Below, piece by piece: positions 45,374 through 54,251 of a stretch of 64,000 bases of DNA. How positions within the stretch are numbered: position 1 is the first letter of the stretch; each line of letters opens with the position of its first letter. The notes below the pieces were generated by a model. That model did no database searches. It worked only from the letters and a program-made list of their open reading frames with translations, and was not told the DNA's origin. Position numbers and translations under genes: made by a program. This DNA comes from Gemmobacter sp. 24YEA27 (GTDB lineage Bacteria > Pseudomonadota > Alphaproteobacteria > Rhodobacterales > Rhodobacteraceae): NCBI RefSeq assembly GCF_030052995.1, contig NZ_JASJPW010000006.1, positions 124,001 through 188,000 of the forward strand, read 5' to 3'.

Positions 45374-46309
45374 TTACGCGCCGCCGTCGAACTTCATGAC
45401 CGGGATGCCGAGCTTGCGGGCCTTGTCCGCAAGGTTTTCCTGAATCCCTGAACCGGGGAAGACCATGACACCGATGGGCAGGGTGTCTAGCATGGCGTCG
45501 TTGCGTTTGAAGGGCGCGGCCTTGGCGTGCTTCGTCCAGTCGGGCTTGAAGGCGACCTGCGGAACCTTCCGGTTGTCTGCCCAGCAGGAGGCGATCAGCT
45601 CGGCGCCCTTGGGCGAACCGCCGTGGAGCAATACCATGTCTGGATGCTTCTCACGGACCTGATCGAGCCGCGCCCAGATCAGGCGATGGTCGTTGAAATC
45701 CGCGCCGCCCGTGACGGCGACTTTGGGACCGGCGGGCAGCAGCACTTCGTTCTCGGCCCTACGTTTCGCGGCAAGGAAGTCGCGGCTGTCGATCATTGCC
45801 GAGGTGAGGTTGCGATGGTTGACCATCGAGCCGGACCGAGGCCGCCAGGCGCTGCCGGTGTGGTGCTCGAAGGCGTCAGCGGAAAGGTCGCGAAACAGCT
45901 CCATTGTGTTCCGCCGTTCGATCAGGGTCTGTCCCTCCGCCGTGAGGCGTTCGAGTTCAACGCTCTTGACCTCACTGCCATCCTGTTCCCGCTGGAGGCG
46001 GCGCTGCGCCTGCTCGTTGTCGTCCAGATTGCGCTCCACCCGGTCGTTGGCGCGGTGGAAGAGGTTGACAGCCCCCCAGAGCAGATCTTCGAGATCGGGT
46101 TCAAGGCGGGTATCGGACAGCGTCGAGACGAGGGCGTCGAAGATGTCCGCGACGGCGGCGGCGACGATGTTGCCCTCGGGCAGCGGCCGTGGGTCGGGTT
46201 CATCCTGGAACGGACGCCAGCCGTAGAGCTGGAGCTCGGTAAGGGCGTGATCGGTCTGGGAAGAGGTGTGGATCGGCTCATCGCCTGCGTATTCGGTTGC
46301 CTTCGTCAT
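45374..46309 (-). CDS. DUF2493 protein (SLOG-like nucleotide-binding fold)
   Basis: A 311-residue protein. The C-terminal 120 residues are DUF2493, a Rossmann-like SLOG relative: KVAVTGGADFNDHRLIWARLDQV...DMVLLHGGSPKGAELIASCWAD...QVAFKPDWTKHAKAAPFKRND. The N-terminal half is helical and acidic. The ATG at 46309 is chosen because upstream residues read through the leader. SLOG proteins bind nucleotide-derived ligands, and many are defence or stress sensors. On elements like this one the role is unknown. A 13-bp inverted repeat lies 115-180 bp upstream. Confidence 0.85.
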   Translation of the reverse strand: MTKATEYAGDEPIHTSSQTDHALTELQLYGWRPFQDEPDPRPLPEGNIVAAAVADIFDALVSTLSDTRLEPDLEDLLWGAVNLFHRANDRVERNLDDNEQAQRRLQREQDGSEVKSVELERLTAEGQTLIERRNTMELFRDLSADAFEHHTGSAWRPRSGSMVNHRNLTSAMIDSRDFLAAKRRAENEVLLPAGPKVAVTGGADFNDHRLIWARLDQVREKHPDMVLLHGGSPKGAELIASCWADNRKVPQVAFKPDWTKHAKAAPFKRNDAMLDTLPIGVMVFPGSGIQENLADKARKLGIPVMKFDGGA

Positions 46310-46423
46310 CGGGAGCGTCCTTCGTCTGGAGACCGCGCCCATCGCGGCCTTCGCAGGCGTCGAAGCGCACGGGTGGGACGGGTTGGCAGCCCTCGCCCGC
46401 TCCGCGAGGGCCTTGATGGCCAA

Positions 46424-46489
46424 GGCCGACTATTTTGTCTTTCGCGATGCAAAGGCGGGGCTCGCCACGCCGGCGGAAAATAGTCGGCC
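46424..46489. repeat. 13-bp inverted repeat in the DUF2493 leader
   Basis: GGCCGACTATTTT (46424-46436) is the exact reverse complement of 46477-46489, with 40 bp between the arms. It contains the CGACTAT half-site also found in the XRE operator. It lies in the 337-bp gap 46310-46646, which has no other recognisable feature. Confidence 0.6.
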
Positions 46490-46646
46490 GCCGCCATTGC
46501 CTGCCCGGCCCGCTTGTGCGCCGATCGCCCTCTCAAGAAGGCCGTGGGCGCGGGACTCTCTGACGCAGGATGCAGCTGCCGATGGCGAGCGAAGGCGACC
46601 GGCAGGCGACAGAGCCGTACCGCGCCTCCGGGATCGCGCCCCCCCC

Positions 46647-47687
46647 TCAGCCCATGAGGAAACGGCGCAGGTCATCGGGATGAAGCTGATCTTTCAGGAC
46701 TGCCCGGAGAGCATCGGCACCGTGCAGCCGCAGATCGTCGTTGAAATCACCCTCGACCGGCGTGAGCGATATCGCCTCGATCCCGAGGCTCGCTGCTCTG
46801 GCAACCAGGCTGTCCCTTGCACCGTCGCCGGCCGGATCGCGATCCCGGACGACATAGAGTCGGCGCAGCGTTGCCGGGAACAGGATGGCGGCGAGATGAG
46901 CGGCCGAAAGCGCCGCCAGCATCGGCATGTGGGGCAGAACCTGACGGGGCGACAGAACTGTTTCGATGCCCTCTCCGGCGGCGAGCACATCACCGGCGGC
47001 ACCGAAGCGGACGCCGTGGCCGAGAAGGTCGCCCATTGCTCGCCTCGGTGTCTCGACAGGCGCCTTGCCGGAGCCGTCGCGGGCCAGCCAGGTGCGGTGC
47101 GCGCCAGTCTGTCGTCCGTCAAGGTCGGTGACGGATGCGACCATCGCCGGCCAGATCTCGGTGGGGGAATGCTCGTCTGGCCGGAAATAGCACCGGGAAT
47201 GGCAGCGCAGTGCGGTGATGCCCTCGAGCGATGTGATCGCCCGCCCGCCGAGGTAGAGCGCCGCAAGCGAGCCGGGGAGCGGCTTCGACATGGCGAAGAG
47301 CCGCCGCGACGCTTCAGGCGAACCGGGTGCCGTGCCCGGCATCCTGTACAGCGGGAGTATGGTCTTTTCCGGTTCGGGATGCGGGATCGAGAGGAAACGG
47401 CGCGCTTCCTCGGCCACGTCCTTGAAGTCGACAAGGCCAAGCGCCTCGCGGATCACATCAAGCAGATCGCCATGTTCGGCCGTCGCGCTGTCTATCCATT
47501 TGCCCGCCGGGCCTTTGGCGCTGTCCTTCAGCCGGACATAGAGGGAGCGGCCGGGGGTGTTTCGCACGTCCCCAACCAGCCAGTAATTACCTGCCCGCCG
47601 CCCGGCGGAGAGGTACTCGCGGCAGACCGCCTCGGCCTCGCGGCCGAGGCGGTTCGCCAGTTCCGATGCCTGGCGCCGTGCCATCAT
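46647..47687 (-). CDS. Toprim-domain protein (primase-like)
   Basis: A 346-residue protein with an N-terminal zinc-finger-less primase-like region (CREYLSAGRRAGNYWLVGD...GRSLYVRLKDSAKGPAGKWIDSATAEHGDLLDVI) and a C-terminal Toprim domain: catalytic Glu in LAAGEGIETVLS, DxD in YVVRDRDPAGDGARDSL, then GDFNDDLRLHGAD. It probably acts in primer synthesis or DNA handling during transfer or replication. The start (ATGATG at 47687) overlaps the stop of the sno-like gene. This pairing is conserved in alphaproteobacterial elements. Confidence 0.9.
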   Translation of the reverse strand: MMARRQASELANRLGREAEAVCREYLSAGRRAGNYWLVGDVRNTPGRSLYVRLKDSAKGPAGKWIDSATAEHGDLLDVIREALGLVDFKDVAEEARRFLSIPHPEPEKTILPLYRMPGTAPGSPEASRRLFAMSKPLPGSLAALYLGGRAITSLEGITALRCHSRCYFRPDEHSPTEIWPAMVASVTDLDGRQTGAHRTWLARDGSGKAPVETPRRAMGDLLGHGVRFGAAGDVLAAGEGIETVLSPRQVLPHMPMLAALSAAHLAAILFPATLRRLYVVRDRDPAGDGARDSLVARAASLGIEAISLTPVEGDFNDDLRLHGADALRAVLKDQLHPDDLRRFLMG

Positions 47688-50600
47688 GCAGCCTCCCGCT
47701 CGCCGATGCGCTCGACCGCCCAGCGGTCGAATATCCGGGCGAGGACAGCCGCGCCGGAGGCATCGGTGGGCACGAACATCCTGAGTTTCCACGAGATGAT
47801 CTCGTGGAAGAGGCCGTAGGCCGTCAGCCGCTCACGCATCGTGTCGGTGAAACCCGAGAGTTCGATGCGGAGCGCGCCCATCACCCGGACCCGGCGAAGC
47901 TGAAGGCCCTCAGCGAGATCGAGGATAGTGCGCCCGTCCATCAGCGCCGTGAAGGCATCCTCCGGCGCAAGCGAGGTGGTGCCGGTCACCGTCGCATGGG
48001 CGACCCAGGCAGGCGAAACCCGGCGTCCGATGATCCGCTCGCCCGCATCGGTCTGGAGCCGATAGACACGGGTGCTGTCGGTCGGGAGCCGCTTCCAGAT
48101 CGGCAGCAAAAGGCCTGTGACCATGTGCAGGGTGGCGTCGGAGAACTCCGGCACCTCCACGACCTCGGCGTTCCAGGCCGAAGCGAAGGCATCCCGGTCA
48201 ACCTCGACCCAGTGAGTTTCCGGCATCGCCTTTACCGGGATATTTTGCGCCTCCATCGGTCGGATCAGCCGGACTCGGCGCTCGATCTCGCCATCGTCCA
48301 GCATAACGCTGGTGGTGGGCACCTGCACAACGGCGCGACCCGACCGATCGTTGATCAGCAGCACGGCCCGCGGATCATCGAGATACGAGAGCGCCTCGGT
48401 CAGCGTGACCGGATGGTTGCGTTTGCGCTCGGTGATGGTCAGCAGCCGGGTTTCCGCGCTGGTGCGCGGATGGGTGTAGATCGTCTGGCGATCGGTGACG
48501 ACGAAGCTCTCGGCCGTCAGCGTCTCCAGCCCGGCGTCGTAGGTGCCCGAGGCGATGGCGCCTTCGATCTTTGCCGTCAGGAGCTGCTCGAACGCGGTGA
48601 ACAGGATGCCCTGAAGCTCGATGGTCAGCGCCAGCATCCGGTTCAGAAAGGTCGTGATGCCGGGAAGCTCGTCCTTGATGCCGTTCGAGTCCATCAGCTT
48701 CAGCCCGGTCGCCGCCTCGAAGCGGTCGAGCGAGCATCCCTCGACCTTGCCGCGCACCAGCAGGAGGTAAAGCTGGCGCAGGGCATCGCGCGCGTAATGC
48801 GATTCCAGATTGTCCTCGGGCCGGAACAGGCCCTGACCGCCAGTTTGGCGCTGGCCGCGGGTGATTGCACCCAAAGTGTCGAGACGGCGCGCGATGGTCG
48901 AGAGAAACCGCTTCTCGGCCTTCACATTGGTCGAGATCGGCCGGAACAGTGGCGGTTGCGCCTGATTGGTCCGATGGGTGCGGCCAAGGCCCTGAATGGC
49001 CGTGTCTGCTTTCCATCCGGCTTCGAGCAGATAGTGGACGCGCAGCCGGGTGTTCCGCGCCGACAGTTCGGCGTGATAGCTGCGCCCGGTTCCGCCCGCG
49101 TCCGAAAACACCAGGACGCGCTTGTTATCATCCATAAACGCCTGCGTCTCGGCGAGGTTGGCGGAACCGGCCCGGTTCTCGACGACAAGCCGATCCAGGG
49201 TGACGCCATTGCCCGGTTTGCGGATGATGCGGCGTGAGCGGCCCGTGACCTCGGCCACCGTATCCGTCCCGAAGTGCTGGATCACCTGATCCAGCGCACC
49301 GGGAACCGGCGGCAGGCTGGCGAGATGGGCGATCAACTCGTCACGCCGGGCGACGGCCGCGCGGCACTCAATCGGCTGGCCGTCGCGGGTGACGGGCCGT
49401 GACGACATATTGCCCTCGCTGTCGGTGAAGGGCTCGTAGAGCTGCACCGGGAAGGAATGAGCGAGGTAATCCAGGACATACTCGCGTGGCGTGATGTCCA
49501 CCCGGACGTCGTTCCATTCCTCGCTGGGCAGTTCGGCCAGCCGCCGTTCCATCAGCGCCTCGCCGGTCGAGACGATCTGGATGACGGAGGAATGACCCGC
49601 TTCCAGATCGGCGGTGATCGAGCGGATCAGCGTCGGTGTTTTCATGCTGGTCAGCAGGTGACCGAAGAACCGCTGCTTGGCCGATTCAAAAGCGCTGCGG
49701 GCGGCGGATTTGGCCTGGCGGTTGAGAGTGCCCGTGCTGCCGGTGATGTTGGCGGCCTCCATCGCCGCATCCAGGTTGTTGTGGATGATGGCGAAGGCCC
49801 CGGCATAGGCATCGTAGATCCGGGTCTGCTCGGGGGTCAGCTCATGCTCGACCAACTCGTATTCGACTCCTTTGAACGACAGCGATCGGGCGGTGTAGAG
49901 GCCGAGCGCCCGCAGGTCACGCGCCAGCACCTCCATCGCCGCGACCCCGCCGCCCTCGATGGCCTCGACGAACTCGGCCCGCGTGGCGAAGGGGAAATCC
50001 TCACCACCCCAGAGGCCGAGCCGCTGGGCATAAGCAAGGTTGTGGACTGTGGTCGCGCCGGTTGCCGAGACATAGACGATGCGGGCATCCGGCAGGGCAT
50101 GCTGCAGGCGAAGCCCGGCACGACCCTGCTGCGAGGCCGCAACATCCCCGCGATCTCCCTTGCTGCCAGCGGCGTTCTGCATCGCGTGTGCCTCGTCGAA
50201 AATGATCACCCCATCGAAGTCGGCGCCCAACCATTCGACGATCTGTTTGACCCGGGAAACCCTCTCACCACGGTCGTCGGAGCGTAGCGTGGCATAGGTC
50301 GTAAATAGGATGCCTTCCGTCAGCGTGACCGGCTTGCCCTGCGGGAAACGCGACAGCGGCGTGACCAGCAGCCGTTCCATGCCGAGGGCCGACCAGTCCC
50401 GCTGGGCGTCTTCCAGCAGCTTGTCGGACTTGCTGATCCAAACGGCCTTGCGCCGACCCTGCATCCAGTTGTCGAGGATGATGGCGGCGGACTCCCGACC
50501 CTTTCCGACGCCGGTGCCGTCGCCAATGAAGAACCCTTGACGAAACCGGACGGCGTTCTTCGCGTCCTCGGGCGCGGCGCTGACAACATCGAAGGTTTCA

Positions 50601-52030
50601 TCCACCGTCCAGGCCCCGGCGAGATGATCGGCATGAGCCTGCCCGGCATAGATTACCGTCTCAAGCTGCGCGTCAGACAGCAGGCCGAGGATGGTCTTCG
50701 GCATATGAGGCCGGTAACTGGGTTTTGGCGGCGCGACGCTCGCCATCGCCGCCGACTGGACGAGCTGAGTTGGATGGGGCTGCGCGCCGGGGATACGGAT
50801 GACCTGAAGCCCGTATTCCTCATAGATGGCGTCGGAGATATTGCCGTCCTCAGCGGGCAGCCAATCCACGGCTTCGTAGTCGAGCGGCGCGGCCTCCGGC
50901 TCGGACAGCGGCGCGGGCCGGATGGATTTCGTCGCGCGGTTGACATAGCCGCGCAGGGTGCGGGGCGCGGGTGCGGACGGGATGACAGCCGCTGCGGCGG
51001 GTATCTCGACCGGCAGGCGGGCCGGAAGATCGGCAAGCCAGGACATCAGCGTAGCGGTGTCCGGCGCGACGCCCGGCGCTGCGGGAAAAACGGCGGGATC
51101 TTCGGCTGGCAGCTTGTCGATGACGGTCAGCCGCGTCGGGAAGGTCGTGCCGTGCTTGGCATAGACCGAACCATTGATGGCGGCGGAGAAGACGACGCGG
51201 CCGCGCTCTTGCAGCCGGGCGAAGGCATCCCGCCAGGTGGCATTGTCGGGGGCAAAATTTGCGCCGGTAATCGTCACCAGTCGCCCGCCGGGCACGAGAC
51301 GCGCCAGCGCCGAGGCGACATGGCGATAGGCGGCATCGGCCACGCGGCCCTCGACATTGGCCAGCACCGAGAACGGCGGGTTCATCAGAACGACGCTGGG
51401 GATCTGGCCGGGATCGAGATGATCGTCGATCTGGGCAGCGTCGAAACGGGTGATGGAAAGGGCCGGAAAGAGGGAGGAAAGCAGTGACGCCCGCGTCTCG
51501 GCCAGTTCGTTCAGAACCAGCACGCCTCCGGCGATCTCTGCGAGGATGGCGAGCAGCCCGGTTCCCGCCGAGGGTTCGAGCACCCGGTCGGCGGGCGTGA
51601 TGGCAGCGGCGGTCGCCGCGATCAGACCGAGGGGGATCGGCGTCGAGAACTGTTGGAAGGTCTGGGCTTCCTCCGACCGGCGCGTATGCGTCGGCAGAAG
51701 CCCGGCGATCTTCGCCAGCATCGGCAGGCAATCGGCCGCAGAGCCGGATTTACGGAGAAGCGCCTTTCCGTACTTACGCAGGAACAGGACGGTTGCTGCC
51801 TCGCAGGCATCGTAGGCGGTTTTCCAATCCCAGGCACCGGTGGCGTCGGACGCGCCGAAGGCCGCTTCCATCGCGCCACGCAGCATGGCGGCATCGATGC
51901 GCTGGCCGCATTCGAGATGGGGCAGCAGCAGCCCCGCTGCCACGAAGACGGACGCTGCGGTATCGCCGTCGGAGGCAAGCGGAAGCGGCGCGGTGGCCTG
52001 AGCCACGGCGGATGCGGAAATCATGTTCAT
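47684..52030 (-). CDS. strawberry-notch-like helicase with N-terminal methyltransferase
   Basis: A 1448-residue giant. Residues about 110-330 form a class I SAM-dependent DNA methyltransferase (VLEPSAGTGLLAILAE; catalytic-type VVLMNPPFSV). Residues about 480-1250 are an SF2 helicase of the strawberry-notch family (GFFIGDGTGVGKGRESAAIILDN; VIIFDEAHAMQ; KRVLVFSDAGGTGRSYHAELSA; QGLGRTHRTNQAQPP). The ATG at 52030 is chosen since upstream residues translate the structured leader. Such proteins are found on phages and conjugative elements and are thought to protect or remodel incoming DNA. The MTase could modify the element against restriction; the specificity is unknown. Confidence 0.93.
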   Translation of the reverse strand: MNMISASAVAQATAPLPLASDGDTAASVFVAAGLLLPHLECGQRIDAAMLRGAMEAAFGASDATGAWDWKTAYDACEAATVLFLRKYGKALLRKSGSAADCLPMLAKIAGLLPTHTRRSEEAQTFQQFSTPIPLGLIAATAAAITPADRVLEPSAGTGLLAILAEIAGGVLVLNELAETRASLLSSLFPALSITRFDAAQIDDHLDPGQIPSVVLMNPPFSVLANVEGRVADAAYRHVASALARLVPGGRLVTITGANFAPDNATWRDAFARLQERGRVVFSAAINGSVYAKHGTTFPTRLTVIDKLPAEDPAVFPAAPGVAPDTATLMSWLADLPARLPVEIPAAAAVIPSAPAPRTLRGYVNRATKSIRPAPLSEPEAAPLDYEAVDWLPAEDGNISDAIYEEYGLQVIRIPGAQPHPTQLVQSAAMASVAPPKPSYRPHMPKTILGLLSDAQLETVIYAGQAHADHLAGAWTVDETFDVVSAAPEDAKNAVRFRQGFFIGDGTGVGKGRESAAIILDNWMQGRRKAVWISKSDKLLEDAQRDWSALGMERLLVTPLSRFPQGKPVTLTEGILFTTYATLRSDDRGERVSRVKQIVEWLGADFDGVIIFDEAHAMQNAAGSKGDRGDVAASQQGRAGLRLQHALPDARIVYVSATGATTVHNLAYAQRLGLWGGEDFPFATRAEFVEAIEGGGVAAMEVLARDLRALGLYTARSLSFKGVEYELVEHELTPEQTRIYDAYAGAFAIIHNNLDAAMEAANITGSTGTLNRQAKSAARSAFESAKQRFFGHLLTSMKTPTLIRSITADLEAGHSSVIQIVSTGEALMERRLAELPSEEWNDVRVDITPREYVLDYLAHSFPVQLYEPFTDSEGNMSSRPVTRDGQPIECRAAVARRDELIAHLASLPPVPGALDQVIQHFGTDTVAEVTGRSRRIIRKPGNGVTLDRLVVENRAGSANLAETQAFMDDNKRVLVFSDAGGTGRSYHAELSARNTRLRVHYLLEAGWKADTAIQGLGRTHRTNQAQPPLFRPISTNVKAEKRFLSTIARRLDTLGAITRGQRQTGGQGLFRPEDNLESHYARDALRQLYLLLVRGKVEGCSLDRFEAATGLKLMDSNGIKDELPGITTFLNRMLALTIELQGILFTAFEQLLTAKIEGAIASGTYDAGLETLTAESFVVTDRQTIYTHPRTSAETRLLTITERKRNHPVTLTEALSYLDDPRAVLLINDRSGRAVVQVPTTSVMLDDGEIERRVRLIRPMEAQNIPVKAMPETHWVEVDRDAFASAWNAEVVEVPEFSDATLHMVTGLLLPIWKRLPTDSTRVYRLQTDAGERIIGRRVSPAWVAHATVTGTTSLAPEDAFTALMDGRTILDLAEGLQLRRVRVMGALRIELSGFTDTMRERLTAYGLFHEIISWKLRMFVPTDASGAAVLARIFDRWAVERIGEREAA

Positions 52031-52050
52031 CGGGAAGACCTCGGGAGAGC

Positions 52051-52110
52051 GGGACAGGATCGAGCCGCGCGGCGCTCTCTCTCGACCGCACCAACTCAAA
52101 CCCGTCCCGG
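52051..52110 (-). promoter_or_regulatory. structured 5' leader of the sno-like gene (GACGGG class)
   Basis: On the transcript, GGGACGGG (plus strand 52103-52110) pairs with CCUGUCCC (52051-52058), including one G-U pair. An inner stem GGUCGAG/CUCGAUC encloses a GAGAG-rich loop. It ends about 20 nt before the ATG. Three other leaders share this plan (53861, 57520, 58994). It may be a copy of the known radC RNA motif. Confidence 0.6.
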
Positions 52111-52149
52111 TCTCCCTCTGCCTCTCAGGAGGATGGCATGGCCGACATG

Positions 52150-52175
52150 ACAAAAGCGCCCCCGCAGGGGCGCTT
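52150..52175 (-). terminator. Rho-independent terminator after the 214-aa gene
   Basis: AAGCGCCCC and GGGGCGCTT form a perfect 9-bp stem with a 4-nt loop (52154-52175). On the minus strand TTTTGT follows. It lies 7 bp beyond the stop of the gene at 52183. Confidence 0.8.
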
Positions 52176-52182
52176 GTCGGGA

Positions 52183-52827
52183 TCAGCCGAAGCGGCGACC
52201 GGCCTCGGTGAAGGTGTATTCGTTGGCAGCGATGGTCTCGTCCACTGTCTCGTCGGAGGACAGATAGTCGTATTCGCGCTCAAGCTGCCGGTAGAGCCAG
52301 CGGGCGAGATCGCGCAGCGTCTCGATCACGACTTCCTCGGCATCCTCCGTCATGTCCTGCCAAGTCGGGCTATCGCGCTCGACCGAGATCGACATGCAGT
52401 ATTCGTGATAATAATGGCCGCGATGGCTGGTCTCGGCCCGGAGCTGGTAGAAGTTGCGGCGCTGGACCGACTGAAGGGCGTCGGCGATGCCGTGCAGGGT
52501 CGTATCCTGCGGCGCATATTCCCTGATCCCGCGCGAGGCCTCCTTGCGGTAGGAATAGAAGGTCTCATAGCAGGCACCGTCTCCCTGGCTCCAGAAGCCG
52601 CGAAACCAGATGCGGGGTTCCTGGCGGGTGCCGCCGCCCATGAGGCGGACAGCACGGGTCTTGAGGCGCAACCCGAGGATTTCCGCGATCCGCTGGAAAT
52701 CCTCATACACAGCATCATACCAGTCGTAGTCGAAGCCACCTTCGCGATACCAGGCACGGGCCTTGTCTTTTGCGGCATCCGAAAGTTCATCCAGCCGATA
52801 GACGGTGGTTTCGATGACCTTACTCAT
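52183..52827 (-). CDS. conserved mobile-element protein, unknown function
   Basis: A 214-residue acidic, aromatic-rich protein (SKVIETTVYRLDELSDAAKDKARAWYREGGFDYDWYDAVYEDFQRIAEILG...). Relatives are sometimes labelled antitoxin of a TA stability system, but no toxin partner is evident, so that label is weak. There are no membrane segments or catalytic motifs. Its start overlaps the end of the upstream gene by 8 bp and it ends at a terminator, so the two make an operon. It probably mimics or binds nucleic-acid proteins; its acidity is like that of anti-defence proteins. Confidence 0.8.
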   Translation of the reverse strand: MSKVIETTVYRLDELSDAAKDKARAWYREGGFDYDWYDAVYEDFQRIAEILGLRLKTRAVRLMGGGTRQEPRIWFRGFWSQGDGACYETFYSYRKEASRGIREYAPQDTTLHGIADALQSVQRRNFYQLRAETSHRGHYYHEYCMSISVERDSPTWQDMTEDAEEVVIETLRDLARWLYRQLEREYDYLSSDETVDETIAANEYTFTEAGRRFG

Positions 52828-53236
52828 CGGGATCACCTCCAACGAGAACCTGGGCGAGCCAGCCGTCGGTATAGGTCCATGCGACCGTCTTGCCGGTGGC
52901 GAGATCAAGGACATGCGCGCCGCCTCCAAAACCGTCCAGCCTGGGACGTGAACAGGTATTGGCGTATTGGAAACCCCACAATCCGGTCAGGCCGAACGCG
53001 GCGGCGCAGCGTTTGACGAACTGGATCACATGCTCAGGATCGCCAGTGGTATCGTCGCGTATCCAGAGTTGGGTGCCGCCATGTTCGGGCTGGATAGACA
53101 GCTGGAAGCCTTCCGAAGGCGGGCCTTCGGCAGCGTTTTCCGCGGACAGCGCGTTGTAGAGATCGAGCGCGCGGGCGGCGTTTTCGGGGGTGCCCACATC
53201 GAGCAGGCATGAGAAATGGGTGAAATAATCGGCCAT
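52820..53236 (-). CDS. conserved mobile-element protein, unknown function
   Basis: A 138-residue acidic protein (YFTHFSCLLDVGTPENAARALDLYNALSAEN...) with a mixed alpha/beta pattern and VIQFVKRCAAAFGLTGLWGFQYANTCS in the middle. No family name is assigned by me. The ATG at 53236 follows CAGGAG, just after the terminator of the upstream gene. It is coupled to the next gene by an 8-bp overlap. It is probably an element-establishment or antidefence accessory, by location only. Confidence 0.75.
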   Translation of the reverse strand: MADYFTHFSCLLDVGTPENAARALDLYNALSAENAAEGPPSEGFQLSIQPEHGGTQLWIRDDTTGDPEHVIQFVKRCAAAFGLTGLWGFQYANTCSRPRLDGFGGGAHVLDLATGKTVAWTYTDGWLAQVLVGGDPDE

Positions 53237-53255
53237 GTCAGGCTCCTGAAACAAG

Positions 53256-53276
53256 AAAACCCGGCGCGAGGCCGGG
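53256..53276 (-). terminator. Rho-independent terminator after the 180-aa gene
   Basis: CCCGGC and GCCGGG form a stem with a 5-nt loop (53260-53276). On the minus strand TTTTC follows. The next gene's ribosome binding site (TTGTTTCAGGAG) comes immediately after, the same layout as at 55285. Confidence 0.7.
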
Positions 53277-53303
53277 CCGGATGGACGGGGATGTGGTGGA
53301 AGA

Positions 53304-53846
53304 TCAGGCGGCTTGCGGCAGCGCGAGCAACTCAGCCGCAACCTCGCGCCAGAAGGGATCGACCAGTCGGGCCTCACACAGGCTGGCGCGATGGCGCAGT
53401 TCGCGTGCCGGTCCTTGATCGGGCATATTGAAAGCCATGCCGCGCAGGCGGCTGGCCTCCAGCATGATCCTGCGCGCCTGGGCATCGGAGGCGACCGGCT
53501 GTTGCCAGAGGATGACCCCGCCGCGGATTTCTCCGGCAAGGACCAGGCCGAGTTCCCGGTCCTGAATGACGACGAGACGCGGACGAAAGCGCAGCGTATT
53601 GCCCGAACCGGCGCGGATGTCGCCGCGCGACACGCGCAGGGTGGCAAAGCTCATGGCCTCTTCAGGGGACTGGCCTTCGCCAAGCGGGGTGGAATGGTCG
53701 AAACCGCTGGCATCGACACCAAAGCTGCCGGTGCCGATGCAGGAAACGCGCAGCGGGAGCCTCGAGGCGCGCTGGAGCCGGGGAAGCACCTCGACTGCAA
53801 GGATCTGGCCGACCGGCCGGAAGCTGTTATGGTGGGAATGGGTCAT
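53304..53846 (-). CDS. conserved mobile-element protein, unknown function
   Basis: A 180-residue protein (PVGQILAVEVLPRLQRASRLPLRVSCIGTGSFGVDASGFDHSTPLGEG...). The middle is beta-rich (NTLRFRPRLVVIQDRELGLVLAGEIRGGVILWQQ), and the end is helical and Arg-rich. No known catalytic motif. It carries the GACGGG-class structured leader, as do parB, ardC and the sno-like gene, which suggests shared control and a role in DNA establishment. The ATG at 53846 lies 14 bp after the leader. Confidence 0.75.
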   Translation of the reverse strand: MTHSHHNSFRPVGQILAVEVLPRLQRASRLPLRVSCIGTGSFGVDASGFDHSTPLGEGQSPEEAMSFATLRVSRGDIRAGSGNTLRFRPRLVVIQDRELGLVLAGEIRGGVILWQQPVASDAQARRIMLEASRLRGMAFNMPDQGPARELRHRASLCEARLVDPFWREVAAELLALPQAA

Positions 53847-53860
53847 CGGGATCACTCCAT

Positions 53861-53901
53861 GACGGGCGCCGGGAGCCTCTCTCTCCGGCAACCAACCCGT
53901 C
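53861..53901 (-). promoter_or_regulatory. structured 5' leader (GACGGG class)
   Basis: On the transcript GACGGG (plus 53896-53901) pairs with CCCGUC (53861-53866), with an inner stem GCCGGAG/CUCCCGGC around AGAGAGG. It ends 14 nt before the ATG. Loop and ends are shared with the leaders of parB and ardC while the inner stem differs in sequence. Confidence 0.65.
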
Positions 53902-54043
53902 ACGGCCGAAAGGCCCGCACTTTCACTCTCCCTTGCCGGGAGATGACCCGACGCAATTCCCGGCGATGGGCAACCATCGCAGATCGGAAGGCCCGGCCGC
54001 GTCTTGCGCGATCCGGGCCGTCGGGTTGAGGCGCGTTTGCGCC

Positions 54044-54208
54044 TCAGGCGTATGGATCTACTTCCAACTTCACCATATCCTCGTCGCCGTCGAACTCGGC
54101 GGCGGGGCAAGCGGCGTGGGTGCCATCCCCGGCCTGGAACACGACGATCGAGACCATCAGCGTGGTGGCGAGGCTGGCGGCGAAGGCGGTGGCATCTGCA
54201 TAGGACAT
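54044..54208 (-). CDS. 54-residue conserved-looking small protein
   Basis: A small protein with a short hydrophobic stretch (AASLATTLMVSIVVFQAG) and an acidic tail (EFDGDEDMVKLEVDPYA). The ATG at 54208 is preceded by CAGGAG. A UGG-loop hairpin like that of ssb lies in the leader, and a TGAGGCGC/GCGCCTCA stem overlaps the stop codon. These signals support a real gene. Function unknown. Confidence 0.6.
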   Translation of the reverse strand: MSYADATAFAASLATTLMVSIVVFQAGDGTHAACPAAEFDGDEDMVKLEVDPYA

Positions 54209-54232
54209 GGGTTCCGGCTCCTGTCTTGAGAG

Positions 54233-54251
54233 GCGGAGGACCATCCCCCGC
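54233..54251 (-). promoter_or_regulatory. leader hairpin (UGG loop class)
   Basis: GCGGAGGA (54233-54240) and TCCCCCGC (54244-54251) pair over 8 bp on the transcript with one G-U pair; the loop reads UGG, as in the ssb leader. It ends 24 nt before the ATG of the 54-aa gene. Confidence 0.45.

Noticed and set aside
45365..45385. GGCGGCGC/GCGCCGCC hairpin at the DUF2493 stop as terminator
   Set aside because: Stem is strong but no T run follows on the minus strand, and it overlaps the stop codon.
46266..49237. 517- and 523-codon plus-strand frames
   Set aside because: Opposite the Toprim and sno-like genes, which carry clear motifs; the frames arise from high GC.
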